The notes under the pieces are model-generated. The model ran no database searches and had not been told where the DNA came from. It worked only from the letters and a program-made list of their open reading frames with translations. This document shows, in pieces, positions 33,451-44,943 of a stretch of 64,000 nt of DNA; the stretch's first letter is position 1, and each line of letters opens with the position of its first letter. Source of the DNA: Cryptomeria japonica (lineage: Eukaryota; Streptophyta; Pinopsida; Cupressales; Cupressaceae). Both the position numbers and the translations under genes were made by a program. The stretch is taken from the NCBI RefSeq assembly GCF_030272615.1, contig NC_081412.1, positions 689,198,083-689,262,082 on the forward strand, given 5' to 3'.

Positions 33451-36400
33451 TTAAGCATAAAACCTTTTGAGGTGCATGATATTCATTGGATCATCCAAAG
33501 GATCGCCTTCAGGAGTAGCCAACTGATAAGCTCCTGATCCATATTTCGCTGTGATTACATATGGTCCAAGCCAGTTAGGCTCGAACTTGCCTTTCTTTTC
33601 TCGTTCTTGTAGATTTTTCTGATTCTCCATGAGGACAAGCTCACCAACTTGGAATTCTTGGGTTCTGACTTTTTTATGATAACTCATGCGTAGACGGTTT
33701 TGATATACCCGGAGATGATTCAAGGCCTTGAGGCACCTTTCATCTAACAATTCTAGCTCTTGTAAGTGGGTAATTCTGTATTCTTCCTCTGGTAGGATGT
33801 TTTGCAGCGATAACCTTAGAGAGGGGATCTCGATTTCAAGGGGAAGGATAGCTTCAGAACCAAATACTAGGGAATAAGGAGTGGCACCTATGGGGGTGCG
33901 GATGGAGGTGCGGTAGGCCCACAATGCAGGATGGATCTGGAGGTGCCAATCACGGCCCGCTTCATTGACTGTCTTTTTGAGGATTTTTATTAGGGTTTTA
34001 TTAGAGCCTCAGCTTGGCCATTGCCTTGGGGATAATATGGAGTGGAGAAGAAGTGTTGGATGTTGAATTTTTGGCAGAGTTCTTTGACATCCTGGTTTTT
34101 AAATTGTTTACCATTATCTGTGATGATAACTTTTGGGATGCCATATCGGCAGATTAGGTAGTTCAAGATAAATTTGGATATTTGTTTGCCGGTGGTGAAA
34201 GTAAGAGGGATAGCCTCTACCCACTTGGTGAAGTATTCGGTGGCGGTGATAATGAATTTGTCTATTGGAAGATGACAGGTGGATTTTCCCAATGAGATCG
34301 AGCCCCCACTACGAGAAGGGCCATGGTGTAATGAATGGCTGCAATTCTTGTGACGGTGCATGAATCTTGTCACCATGTTGCTGGCAAGGGATGCATTTCT
34401 TCACATAGTTGTATGCATCTTCTTCCATTTTAGGCCAATAGTATCTTGTTCTCAAAATTTTTTTAGCCAATGTGAGTCCACTTGAGTGTGCCCCACAGAT
34501 GTCCTCATGTACTTCGCGTAATGCCCATTCAGCTTCTTGTTTATCTAAACACCTTAGGAGGGAACCATCAAAATGCCTTCTGAACAAGGTGTCTGCAAGG
34601 ATGGTGTAACGGGCGCATCGGCGGATGAAATTTTGTTGTTGGGTTTTGGTGAGATGTGGGGGAATGGTGTTGTCTTTGAGGAAAGCGAAGGTTTCTTGGT
34701 ACCAAGGGGACTCTGGACCAATGAGAACACACACCATTTCAGATTCTGGTAGGTCGTATGCCGGTATAAACAATTGCTCGACCAAGAACTCGCACTTCTG
34801 ACTATGTGCTGGCATTTGAAGGAGGGAGCCAATGATGGCCATTGCATCTGCAGCCCTATTGTTTGTTCGTGGGATTTGATCAAACTTGATTGCCTTGAAA
34901 TGTTGCTTAAGATCTTCAACCATGGTACGGTAGGGAAGGAGTTTATCATCTTTTGTCTGGTATTCATCATTGACTTGTTTTATGACGAGCTGAGAATCGC
35001 CATAGACTTGTAATTCCTTTATTTTCCAATGGATAGCCAAGCGTAAACCTGTGATGAGGGCCTCGTATTCTGCTATGTTATTAGTACATGCAAAGGCTAT
35101 CTTGTATGATTTGGGGATGCCATCTCCTTGAGGTGTGACCAATAATATTCCTGCCCCCGATCCATTTTGAGTGTAGGAGCCATCAAAATACAATTTCCAT
35201 GTGGAGGATGTGGTAACAGTCATAATGAACTCATCTGGTAATTCTGTGAGAAGAGGATGGTCACCTGGAAGTGGAGCTTCAGCCAGTTGATCTGCAATGA
35301 CTTATCCCTTAATTGCCTTTCTGTCCACATATTCAATGTCAAACTCACTTAAGAGCATGACCCAATTAGCCGTTCTGCCAATGAGAGCAACTTTTGACAG
35401 GAGATATTTAAGTGGATCAATTTTAGCAATTAATTTTGTCTTGTTGTTTAGCATATAGTGTCGTAGTTTCTGTGTGCTGAATACTAATGCCAAACATGCT
35501 CTTTCAATGGGGGTGTAGTTGAGTTCATATCCTACTAATGTCCGACTGATGTAGTAAATGGCGTGTTCTTTCCCTTGATCATCTGTTTGCGCCAGCAATG
35601 CCCCCAATGCCACTATAGTAGCACATATGTACAAAATGAGGGGTTTTCCAGGGGTAGGTGGCATCAAAACTGGAGGTGATGCTAGATATTCTTTTAATTT
35701 TTCAAAGGCCTTTTGATAGAGGCAATCCCATTTGAATTTTGTGTCTTTTCGTAAAAAATGTGCAAATGGATGGCACTTGTCGGCTAGCTGTGAAATGAAA
35801 TGCCTGACAGACTGGAGTTTTCCCTGGAGACTGCGTAGTTGTCTGAGAGTTTTTGGTGGAGGCATTTCCATAATAGCTTTTACTTTTGCGGGATCAACCT
35901 CAATGCCTCTGCGGGAAACAATGAATCCTAGTAGTTTTCTCGATGTGATGCCAAACACACACTTTTTAGGATTTAGGCGCAGCTTGTATTTGTCCAATCT
36001 TTCGAAGATCTATTTTAGAATAGGGATGTGCTCTTGTCTTGTCTTGGATTTGCCTAGCAGATCATCCACATAGTCCTCCATAATTTTGTGCAAGAGGTCA
36101 TGAAAAATTGTTGTCATTGCTCGTTGATATGTAGCTCCAGCATTTTTAAGGCCAAAAGGCATGACCTGGTAACAGAAAGTACCCCATGGTGTTGTGAATG
36201 CGGTTTTATGCTGATCCTCATCTGCTATCCTGATTTGGTTGTATCCAGAAAACCCATCCATTAGCGATAGCATTTCATGTCCTGCTGTAAGATCCACAAT
36301 CATATCTATGTTTGGGAGCGGGAAATCATCTTTAAGACAAGCTATATTTAGATCTCGGAAATCTATGCAAATGCGGATGCCCCCAGCAGGTTTACCGACA

Positions 36401-39400
36401 GGCACAATGTTGGAGACCCATTCAGCGTAGTCTATGGGTTTGATAAATTCTGCGTCTAACAACTTTTGCAGTTTTGCCTTGACCAAGAGAGCAATATGCG
36501 GGTGCATTTTGCGGAGTTTTTGTTTTACAGGTTTTGCATCTGGGCGGACGACGAGATTGTGAACCACCAAGGCAGGATCCAACCCTGGCATATCAGAATA
36601 GGACCATGTAAAATTGATTTTAACCTCTGTAAGGAAGTTGATGAAGTCTTGTTTCTCGATTTCGGTGAGGGATTTGGCAATGAGCACATTTTTTGGAATG
36701 ACTTCAGTGCCCATGTTGATGCTGTCTGTTTCTTCTATCAACAAATTTGATTTGTCTTGTGGAAGGTAACCAATGGTAGGGAGGTCAAATCCCTCATCAT
36801 CAAGTGCCTTTTCCAGGTTTTCACTTTCAGATATGCCCTTTGTTTTTATTTCTTGTTCATCCAAAGGCGCCTCAGGGAGGTTTTCACCTAGGAAATCATA
36901 TCTTTTTCTTTTATTATCTTTTTTGTGGATAAGGGCATTGACTTGACTACCAAAGTATCCCTTTTCGTGTAGTTGAATACCCTCAATTCTATTACCATCT
37001 TCCATATTTTGCGTTGTTAGGAGAGAAATGAGAGCATTATCGTCGACGCAGATATCTAAATTGGGTTTGTCTCGTTGGCCCCAGTCAATGAGTTCAGGAT
37101 GGACAAGATGTAGCTCATGTGAAGTGGGAGGGGTTACGGGGGTGATGGTATTGATGTAAGCATCGAAGAAGGTATCTTTCTCATATTCATAAGGCATTTC
37201 ATGGAATTCCTCTTCGTCAACGCTTTCGATATCCAAAGAAGGACTAGAAGGGGCACCAGTGATAGTAATCTTAGGCACCGGGGTGTACCCTAAGCCTTTG
37301 TTGTATCTGTAGGAGATAGGATTTATGGGTGCTTTTCTTCCTTTTTCCTCTGGTCCCAGACCGTGTCCTTTGTAACCCATTTTTTCAACTATGGCAAATG
37401 CTTTTGGATACATTTCTTTGGATATTCTTGTTGGATCATCATCCTCTTCCCGGTACAGCCATGAAGAGATATCTGCTTCGAGGTTCTCATTATCAAGTGG
37501 GCCCCATTGCTGGAAGGTGGTGCTTTGGCATTGCATGACTGGTTTCGGGTCCTTTTTTAGCTCTTTTGGTTTGCCAAATGACTTAGGAGAGAGAGGGAGG
37601 TTTCCTATTAATAAGACATCCTCCAATTTGTATTCTCCACAGCCATTATCCAAGATCTTGATTTGATTATTTGGTTGGGATGATGTGGAGGCAACATTTG
37701 ATGTGTCAGATGGAAGTGTTGGCGAAGGTCTATTTAGTGGGCAATGATACAGATGCTTCCCCTCTAATAGTTTACAATATTGAAAAGGTTGGGGATCACC
37801 TTTGATAGTGATCACTCTTCCATTATAGGGGAATTTGATGCATTGGTGATAGGTGGAGGGTACGGCCTGGAAGGAATGAATCCATGGCCTCCCAAGGAGA
37901 ATGTTGTAGGGGAGATCAAGATCTAGTACTTGGCAAGGGGTTTCAATTGTAATAGGGCCCACTTGAAGAGGTAAGGTGATCACGCCCTTTGAAATTCTTT
38001 CTGCATCATCATATGCTTTTATTGTGATCCTTCCTAATGTGTCTATCAGATCCTCAGAAAGTCCCAATTGTTTTATCAATTTGTATGTACACAGATTAAG
38101 CCCAGATCCACCGTCTATCAGGATTCATTTGACCTTGTGCTTTTGGATGAGAGCTTCGATGTGCAAAGGTTTGTTATGGTCCTCATCTGCGGGAGCATCT
38201 TTGGAGTTAAATACAATGTGTTGCTGGGCAACAAGGTTTCCAATGAGGGTTTGAAATTGGGTGGCATTGATGTTATCAGGAAAGTGTGATTGGAGAAGGG
38301 CTTGTTGCAAAATTTCTTTATGGACTAGAGAAGTCTTCAGAAGTTCCAAAATGGAGATCTGCGCGGGTGTCTTCCCAAGTTGATCAAGGAGATCATATCG
38401 GCGGGTGGAAGACATGGGTGGAGGGTTTGGTGGGGGAGGAACTCCTTAGATGGTGACTCTTCCTCGGCGTGGAGTTGCATTACAGTCATTCTGGAAATGG
38501 GAGGTGGAAGGCGTGGCACCTTGAATGACTATTCTAGCCGGGTTTGGTCTGCTTTGGGAAGGAGGAGGATTAACTCCTTGGATGGTTATGACATTGACAT
38601 GATTGTCTGTAGGTTCAATGCGACTTACTAAAAAATCAAAACCGGTTACGTGATTAGCATAGTCATAATCCATTACGTTAGATGATGAGCCTTTTCCTTT
38701 ATCATGCTTTGGGAAGGGTTCTTGGTACATTTTGAGTTTGTCATTGTTATTACCAATTTTTGCATTTGCTACCTCAATCTCACCTCTATCAATGAGATCT
38801 TGTATGTAGATCTTCAGTTTCATACACTTTCGTGTATCATGTCCCTTGATATGATGGTATTCACAATACTCATTTTAATTATACCATCTTGGTTTAGGTT
38901 GATTGGGATCAAATGGGCGAGTGATTGGAAAAACCACTATACCTGCTTGGACAAGTTTTTGAAACACCACTTCAATAGGCTCAGCAAGAGGAGTGAAATC
39001 TCTTAGAGTCCTGTTATTCGATCGGGGTGGTCGTCCTTGGATTGAGACATTGTTGTGAGGTTTTTGAGATTGATTTGAATTATTTTGATTGTTGAATTGA
39101 TGAATATTGGTGGTGGATTTTGGGGGAGTGGCCACGGTTTGGACCCGCTTCACATCAGTTACACCATCATTGACCATGTTTTTATTTTTAGCCTAGAATT
39201 TTGGCTTGTCGTTATGATAAGAAGAAGAACTTTGTGATGACTTCTGGTAATGTTTCAAGGTTCCTTCCTCCAACAAGACACGTTCGAGGGCGAGGCCCTT
39301 ATCAGTCAATTTTTGGAAGGATTTGATACATTGAGATATTAAAGGTCTTGAAAGTTCAGGCGCCAAGTTCTTTTGAAATAGTTCAATTTGATGTTGTTCT

Positions 39401-40677
39401 GGCATGTCCCAATGGAATTTTTTGATAAGATGTCGCCATCTTTGTAGGAAATTGGTGAAGGTTTCTCCAGGCCTTTGTTTTGTATTACATAGGTCCGTCA
39501 TAGAAACATCATTACCCATGTTGTATGCATAGTGGGCCACAAATTTTTCTGCCAAGTCTGGAAAAGAGACAATGGAACCTTGTGGAAAAGATGAGAACCA
39601 TGCCAAGGCGTCTCCCATGAGACTCTTGGGAAAGAGTCTGCGAAGATAAAGGTCACTATAGGAGACTTCTTGGCATAAGATGTGGAATTCGCGGACATGG
39701 TCGTGGGGGTCTCCTTTGCCTTCATACTTGGTGAATTTAGGGATCTCAAATCCCGGGGGATACAGTGCAACTGATATAGATGGGTCATAAGGACAAGGGC
39801 AAAACTCTTCGAATGAGTAAGCTTTCCTTTTATTAGTGTTTTCTTTCATGTTTTTGATGATATTCTTCATGTCTTGAATTTCCTTGATGAGGTCTTGTTG
39901 TGGACTTTGATATTGATGAATTGTATCTACCCCAAGCATTGGATGAACTAAAGAAGGTGCACCACCACCAATATATTGATATGATGAGGAAGTGGGAACG
40001 TGGGATGTGATGACCGATGTTGCTGGGGTTCGTGTGATAGTTGGTTGTGATCCGCCAACTGTTGTGACGAGATTGAATGCGGTCTGGATAAAATTTGCGA
40101 CATTGTTGGGAGAAAGAGAAGTTTGTGGAATAGAAATATGTGGTTGAATAGAAGGAGGTGGTATAGAAGTTTGTTGGAGAATGGATAAGATTGGATTTGA
40201 TAGTGGTATGGATGGTAAGGAGGAAGAAGGTGGGATGGAGATCGTGGTGGGAGGTGTCGTGAGTGGCATTGATTGGGCTTGGATGATTGATGGGGCTGCA
40301 ATTGATTGAGTTTGAATAGTAGGTGCAGCACTTTGTGTGGGAGCGAGGTCTCCTTGTGGTTGTTGGACAAGAGCGGATCTATTAAATTCAGGTGGAAGTT
40401 GAGCTCCATGTTCAAGAAGAGTTTTCAAAAGTGCAGTAGGATTGTGTTTAATAAACTTTTCTACCATCTCTTGGTTATAAGAATCTGCTAGGAAAGTTTG
40501 CACTTCCGGACAAAGTTCATCTTGGTTAACCATGTCAAGATTTTGGCTTTGATCTTGATCGCTTGGTTGCCCACTTTGTGTATGATCTTGCGTGGGATCT
40601 TCATATAGGACACCAATGTCTGGCATGCCATATTGTTGATCAACCATCTTTTTCTTTTGGGATCGAGTTGCGACCAT
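33451..40677 (-). pseudogene. Gypsy C gag-pol polyprotein
   Basis: Minus strand, ATG 40675-40677 (MVATRSQKKKMVDQQ), about 2409 codons. In-frame stops at about 39190, 38872, 38443, 38124, 36007, 35299 and 34306. Two compensating small deletions (about 34262 and 34005) put the integrase core (33990-34376) out of register. Order: gag core (KFTKYEGKGDPHDHV), knuckle-like YCEYHHIKGHDTRKC, protease IDGGSGLN directly after the 38124 stop, G-patch, RT with EDYVDDLLG, RNase H, archaeal-type RNase H (LYFDGSYTQNGSGAG), integrase finger (HEDICGAHSSG ... CIPCQQHG), core GLDLIGKIH, ITDNGKQF and GNGQAEA (D, D, E kept), end LKRFYA. Catalytic residues survive throughout. Confidence 0.93.
37270..37410 (-). other. 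G-patch segment in gypsy C
   Basis: Minus strand: AIVEKMGYKGHGLGPEEKG, then RKAPI and, 10 residues later, NKGLGYTP. This fits the glycine pattern of the G-patch consensus closely. Position between protease and RT is the same as in B. Confidence 0.72.
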
Positions 40678-40684
40678 ACACGAT

Positions 40685-41392
40685 ATTTGTGATGAAAAGA
40701 CTTAGAAAAAATGTGATGAAATGACTTAGAAAATTTGTGATGGAAGGATTTTAGAAACTTGTGATGAAAGGACTTAAGAAATTTGAGAATGAAAGGACTT
40801 AAGAAATTTGTGATGAAAGGACTTAAGAAATTTGAGGATGAAAAGAATTAAGAAATTTGTGATGAAAGGACTTAAGAAATTTGTGATGAAAGGGCTTAAG
40901 AAATTTGTGGATGAAAGGACTTAAGAAATTTGTGATGAAAGGAATTAAGAAATTTGAGGATGAAAGAACTTAAGAAATTTGTGATGAAAGGACTTAAGAA
41001 ATTTGAGGATTAAAAGAATTAAGAAATTTGTGATGAAAATACTTAAGAAATTTGAGGATGAAAGGACTTAAGAAATTTGTGGATGAAAGAACTTAAGAAA
41101 TTTGTGATGAAAGGACTTAAGAAATTTGAGGATGAAAGGACTTAAGAAATTTGTGGATGAAAGAACTTAAGAAATTTGAGGATGAAAGGACTTAAGAAAT
41201 TTGTGATGAAAGGACTTAAGAAATTTGAGGATGAAAGGACTTAAGAAATTTGAGGATGAAAAGAATTAAGAAATTTGTGATGAAAAGACTTAAGAAATTT
41301 GAGGATGAAAGGACTTAAGAAATTTGTGATGGAAGGACTTAAGCAATTTGAGGATGAAAGGACTTAAGAAATTTGAGGATGATTGATGAAGA
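40685..41392. repeat. Minisatellite abutting the gag start of gypsy C (about 28 units)
   Basis: About 28 head-to-tail units of 24 or 25 bp, consensus GATGAAAGGACTTAAGAAATTTG with TG or AG joining units. The first units next to gag are more diverged (GACTTAGAAAA). On the coding strand it ends only 8 bp before the gag ATG, so it forms the last 700 nt of the leader. Every unit has the palindrome CTTAAG or its AATTAAG variant. Confidence 0.95.
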
Positions 41393-43152
41393 AGGTATGG
41401 TAGTGATGGTTTAGAAGAAAACTTGATGACTAGGTTGTCTTTGGCATGAACATGAAGGATCTATTTAAATGGCAAGTTGTATGAAGGGATATGACCACCC
41501 TGATTTGGATGATAGTAGGTGTTTCAAGGGACAAATTTGAATGTTGATGTAGAGGATAAACTCTTAGCTTCTCTCTTAGGCTTATGAAAAATGGGATGGA
41601 TGGAGTTTTGACGCAATTTTGAACTTGGTGTGTGGGTAATAACTTGGACAATTTGTTTGTGTCTTGACAAATATTTTTGCAAAGTTTTTTTTTTTTTTTT
41701 TTTGGGATAGTGATGTGTTTTTAGTCTACTCTTGGCAAGTATGTATCAAACAAAGCAAACACAATGATTAAATGCATATTATCTCAAAGACACTCATGCT
41801 CATATACAACATTCTTAAGGCTGGCAAGGACAATAGTCATTGAATCTCAATTGGTTTCCCATCTATGCTTACCTAGAGCGGACACTTAGATGCTTGACCC
41901 CACTGGCTCCCCTCCACGGCACTCACTTCTCGGGGCAGCCAAGCATCAATTCCCATGAAAATTCCTCATGGCAAACTTTGTGTCTCTACTAAGGGCCATA
42001 AGAATATGGGCCGCTTCAGAGGTCCGACCTCCTGCACCAATGACTAGAGGGTTTTTGGCCACTATGAACAAGGTGTTTAGTAAGTCTTCCCGTTAGGAGC
42101 TACCCTTCGAAGTTGCGCAAGCGCAATTGAGGCATATAGCCCAACGAAGCACCAAGAACTTAGTAGTCACGCAAGCATGATTGAGATCTCTAGGATCCTA
42201 CTAAGCACCCAATGTGAGAGTGAACTCTCATATAGCCCCAACCATTAACCCTTTCGTAGTCAATGGTCTATTTATTATAGTGAGTTGGGAACCGCAGGTC
42301 CGGGTGTACTCACTTGGGTCGTTCCCCTCTTACCTTCTCAAAGAGCAAGTTGGGAGGGCAGGACCGCTAGAGATTAACACACAATCAAACAAGAAAATGT
42401 TAGAGGGTCTGGATTTCTGATCGTCTAATAAGACGAGAGCATACTTTTCTACCTTTACGCTTTTCTTAAAGACACATAAGACAATGGTTCATTCCATTTT
42501 AATTAATATCTAGGTGCCTAATTTAAATAAATGCACAATATTTGGTTGAATCAGCTAGGCAACCTGCAAAACCACTTGATTAGTAGTTTGAAAAATGGAG
42601 TCTTCAAAAAGCGTCCTACAAAACAACTTGATTAGTAGTTTGGAAAAATAGCCTTCAACAAGCGTCCTGCAAAAAACAACAAAATGACAAAAATATTAAT
42701 TTTTTTAATTTTTTGGGAATAAATAGAAAAACATGAATAAACACTTTTTTACTAATGACAAATGTGGATTTGAAGAAAGCTTTGATGGGTAAATGGGGTT
42801 TGACTAGGTTTTTACCACTTTCTGAGGGATATGCAAGTGAAAAAAATGGGGATTTTGGAGGAGAGATGAAGGAATGGGAAAATTTTTTCAAGAGGGACAA
42901 AGAAGCAAAAGTTGAAGATGGATAATATGGGAAAAATTTGGAGGTGATTGGATGAAAGGGAAGAAGTTATGGCAAACCCTAAAAATAGAGAAATATGGGA
43001 TTTTGGGCTTCAAAAAGTGGATTTTTGAGATAAGGCCTCCAAGGAAGAAAATGTGAAAAATGGCAATGTAGAGAATATGGTGAAGTTTGAAGGGAAATGG
43101 AGTCAAGATAAAGAAGATATGGCAAAAAAATAGAAAAAAATTTACTTTTTTT

Positions 43153-43345
43153 TTAACCCTAGATTTAACAGAACAGAAACCCTAAATTTAACAGAACAGA
43201 AACCCTAAATTTAACAAAATAGAAACCCTAGATTTAACAGAGCAGACAGAAACCCTAGATTTAATAGAGCAGAAACCCTAAATTTAACAAAACAGAAACC
43301 CTAGATTTAACAGAGTAGACAGAAACTCTAGATTTAATAGAGCAA
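43153..43345. repeat. Tandem AAACCCTA(A/G)ATTTAACAGA repeats in gypsy C leader
   Basis: Seven to eight units of AACCCTAGATTTAACAGA(AC)AGAA, some lengthened by ACAG. Each includes AACCCTA, the plant telomere heptamer core, but the units are 25-30 bp and are not a telomere array. Confidence 0.8.
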
Positions 43346-43904
43346 ATTGTCGCACTAAATAGAATAGAATAAAAATGTCAAAGGTCCGGATTTCTGATTG
43401 TCCAGATAGACAAGAGCATACTCTCCTACTTTCACACTTTCCTACAGGTGGACAGATTATATTTAAACAGAGAAGATAATAGGAAATAAATAAATAGAAT
43501 GCAGACTACAGTTAGCGCCTACAATTTTCAGACAGATTAACAAAGCAGACAGTAGCACTACACAGATATAAAAGTGTCAAAGGTCCGGATTTCTGATTGT
43601 CTAGATAGACAAGAGCATACTCTCCTATTTTCACACTTTCCTGCGGTCAGAGCATACAGTCGTGCTAAACAGAATAGAAAAGTGAAAAGTCTAGATTTCT
43701 GATTATCTATATAGACAAGAGCATACTCTCCTACTTTTGCACAGATTATACTAAAATAGAACAGACAACAAATCAAATAACAAATCAGATAACAGAGCTG
43801 TCGTGCTGCAACAGAAACAGAAAAAGAAAGAAAGAAACAGAACAGAATAAGGAGGAGCTATCGTGCAGAAATGCAGAGCCACGATTCTGGAATCTGCGAA
43901 AAAG

Positions 43905-43908
<4 letters not shown>

Positions 43909-43940
<32 letters not shown>
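43909..43940. repeat. (TA)n microsatellite
   Basis: About 16 TA dinucleotides followed by a T run. Confidence 0.95.
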
Positions 43941-43947
<7 letters not shown>

Positions 43948-44036
43948 TTTTCTGCAGTCACGCTATTCTGGAACCCGCGTCTCACAACTCACAAAAACCT
44001 TTAAAAAAATAATAACATTAGTTCTCAGGGACGTGA

Positions 44037-44056
44037 GTCCCACCGCGCGTGCCAAA
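44037..44056 (-). promoter_or_regulatory. Primer-binding site of gypsy C
   Basis: Plus GTCCCACCGCGCGTGCCAAA; coding strand TTTGGCACGCGCGGTGGGAC, one base from the LTR. Same outline as B's site. Confidence 0.75.
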
Positions 44057-44057
44057 A

Positions 44058-44600
44058 TGAAGAGGGAAAAATAGTTTTAAAAGGTAAACTAATCAAAACA
44101 TAATGAAATAAACATGCAGAATGCTAAAATATCATAAAAAAGACCATTTCACCTTGCTATTTTACCTTCTCCTTCGGATTGAGCTTGATGAAGTGAAGGT
44201 GCCCCTTGATAATGCTCCACTTGATGTGCTCCTTTGATTGCTGGATGTGGATGGCTCTCCAATATTGTGCACAAATGATAAGGATGAGATGATCAAGTTG
44301 CCAAGATGATTTCCTGAGCTCAAAAGGGCAGCATAAGCTTACTGAATTTCAAGATGTTTTGAATGAAGGGATGGAACCCTATTTTATAGGAAGAGGAGAG
44401 GAAAATGGATGGCTAGGATGAATTTGAGATGAAGGGCTAAGATTTACTTGTGAGGTCACACAAGGTCCAAGAGAGGGTGTGGAGACCAAGAAATATGCCT
44501 TAAAGGAATTTTGTATCTCCACACTCTACAAGATGCATTGGAGGAATTAAAAATTCTCCAAAAATGGATATTATGGGGATTAGAAGAATAAAAAGGAATT
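44058..44600 (-). repeat. 5' LTR of gypsy C, truncated
   Basis: Matches 30544-31086 closely, then switches at AAAAAGGAATT into the A-family LTR sequence GATTTGATTAACTTC. The missing half includes its terminal TGTAGACAC. TATAAAAT at 44381-44388 (minus) is kept. Confidence 0.92.
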
Positions 44601-44601
44601 T

Positions 44602-44881
44602 GATTTGATTAACTTCTGATAAGGCATGATAACTGCAAGCATTGAGAGATGGAAAATGTTGATATATGATTAAGCATTTTGATGTTTACAAGATTGAAGT
44701 TGTTTGTTGTTAAGTTGTTATAATAGTTAACCGGTTGATGTTGAGTATTGATCTTGACTTTGAAATTTTACTTTTTGAGTTTGAATTTGAGATTGCAAAG
44801 TTTATATCAGTTTTTCAGTTTACTGATTCACCCCCCCCTCTCAGTAATCTACCGGATACTTATTCTTTCATCATACCATCA
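44602..44881 (+). repeat. Solo LTR E, right piece
   Basis: GATTTGATTAACTTCTGATAAGGC onward to TTCATCATACCATCA; reverse complement of the start of the A LTR. Followed by the GATCT duplication. Confidence 0.9.
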
Positions 44882-44943
44882 GATCTTTTCTTCAAGTTGT
44901 TAAGCTTTAGATTTAAGAGGACCTGAGATGCTCTGATACCAAT
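44882..44943 (-). promoter_or_regulatory. 5' leader of copia A with primer-binding site
   Basis: 62 bp between solo LTR E and the 5' LTR. Plus GCTCTGATACCA at 44930-44941 is, on the coding strand, TGGTATCAGAGC, the initiator-tRNA-Met site. The same leader, uninterrupted, is seen in D (47404-47473). Confidence 0.9.

Larger units (their letters stand above)
41393..44036 (-). other. 5' leader of gypsy C
   Basis: No coding similarity. Holds a T run (41686-41704), conserved module 2 (41868-42060), conserved module 1 (42240-42370), four copies of a GGATTTCTGAT..TCTA..AGAC.AGAGCATACT box (about 42408, 43386, 43584, 43690), an AAACCCTA-type tandem (43153-43345) and a TA microsatellite (43909-43940). 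Confidence 0.75.
30544..44600 (-). mobile_element. Ty3/gypsy element C, Tat lineage, one end deleted
   Basis: Minus strand. Full 3' LTR at the left (30544-31614), polypurine tract, minisatellite, integrase through gag (33451-40677), second minisatellite, 3.3-kb leader, primer site and a truncated 5' LTR (44058-44600, 543 of about 1071 bp). Inserted in solo LTR E; a deletion removed half the 5' LTR and about 26 bp of E, so no right duplication remains. Dual RNase H before integrase places it with B in the Tat lineage, but the LTR is unrelated in length and sequence except the TGTAGACAC terminus. Confidence 0.93.
14774..44881 (+). mobile_element. Solo LTR E (A-family LTR, inverted), split by gypsies B and C
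   Basis: Three pieces add up to one LTR of the A family in the opposite orientation: 14774-14809 (TGTTGGCGTTTGCATG...), 29467-30543 and about 44602-44881 (...TTCATCATACCATCA). Together about 1.39 kb, against 1415 bp for A's LTR; about 26 bp are missing at the C deletion junction. Duplications GATCT flank it (14769-14773, 44882-44886), lying in the 5' leader of A. No internal sequence of a second copia element is present, hence a solo LTR formed before B and C arrived. Confidence 0.9.

Noticed and set aside
34005-34376. Separate gene overlapping the integrase of C
   Set aside because: The frame encodes the integrase core itself, displaced by two small deletions that cancel each other.
43153-43345. 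Interstitial telomere array
   Set aside because: The telomere heptamer core occurs once per 25-30-bp unit rather than in tandem.
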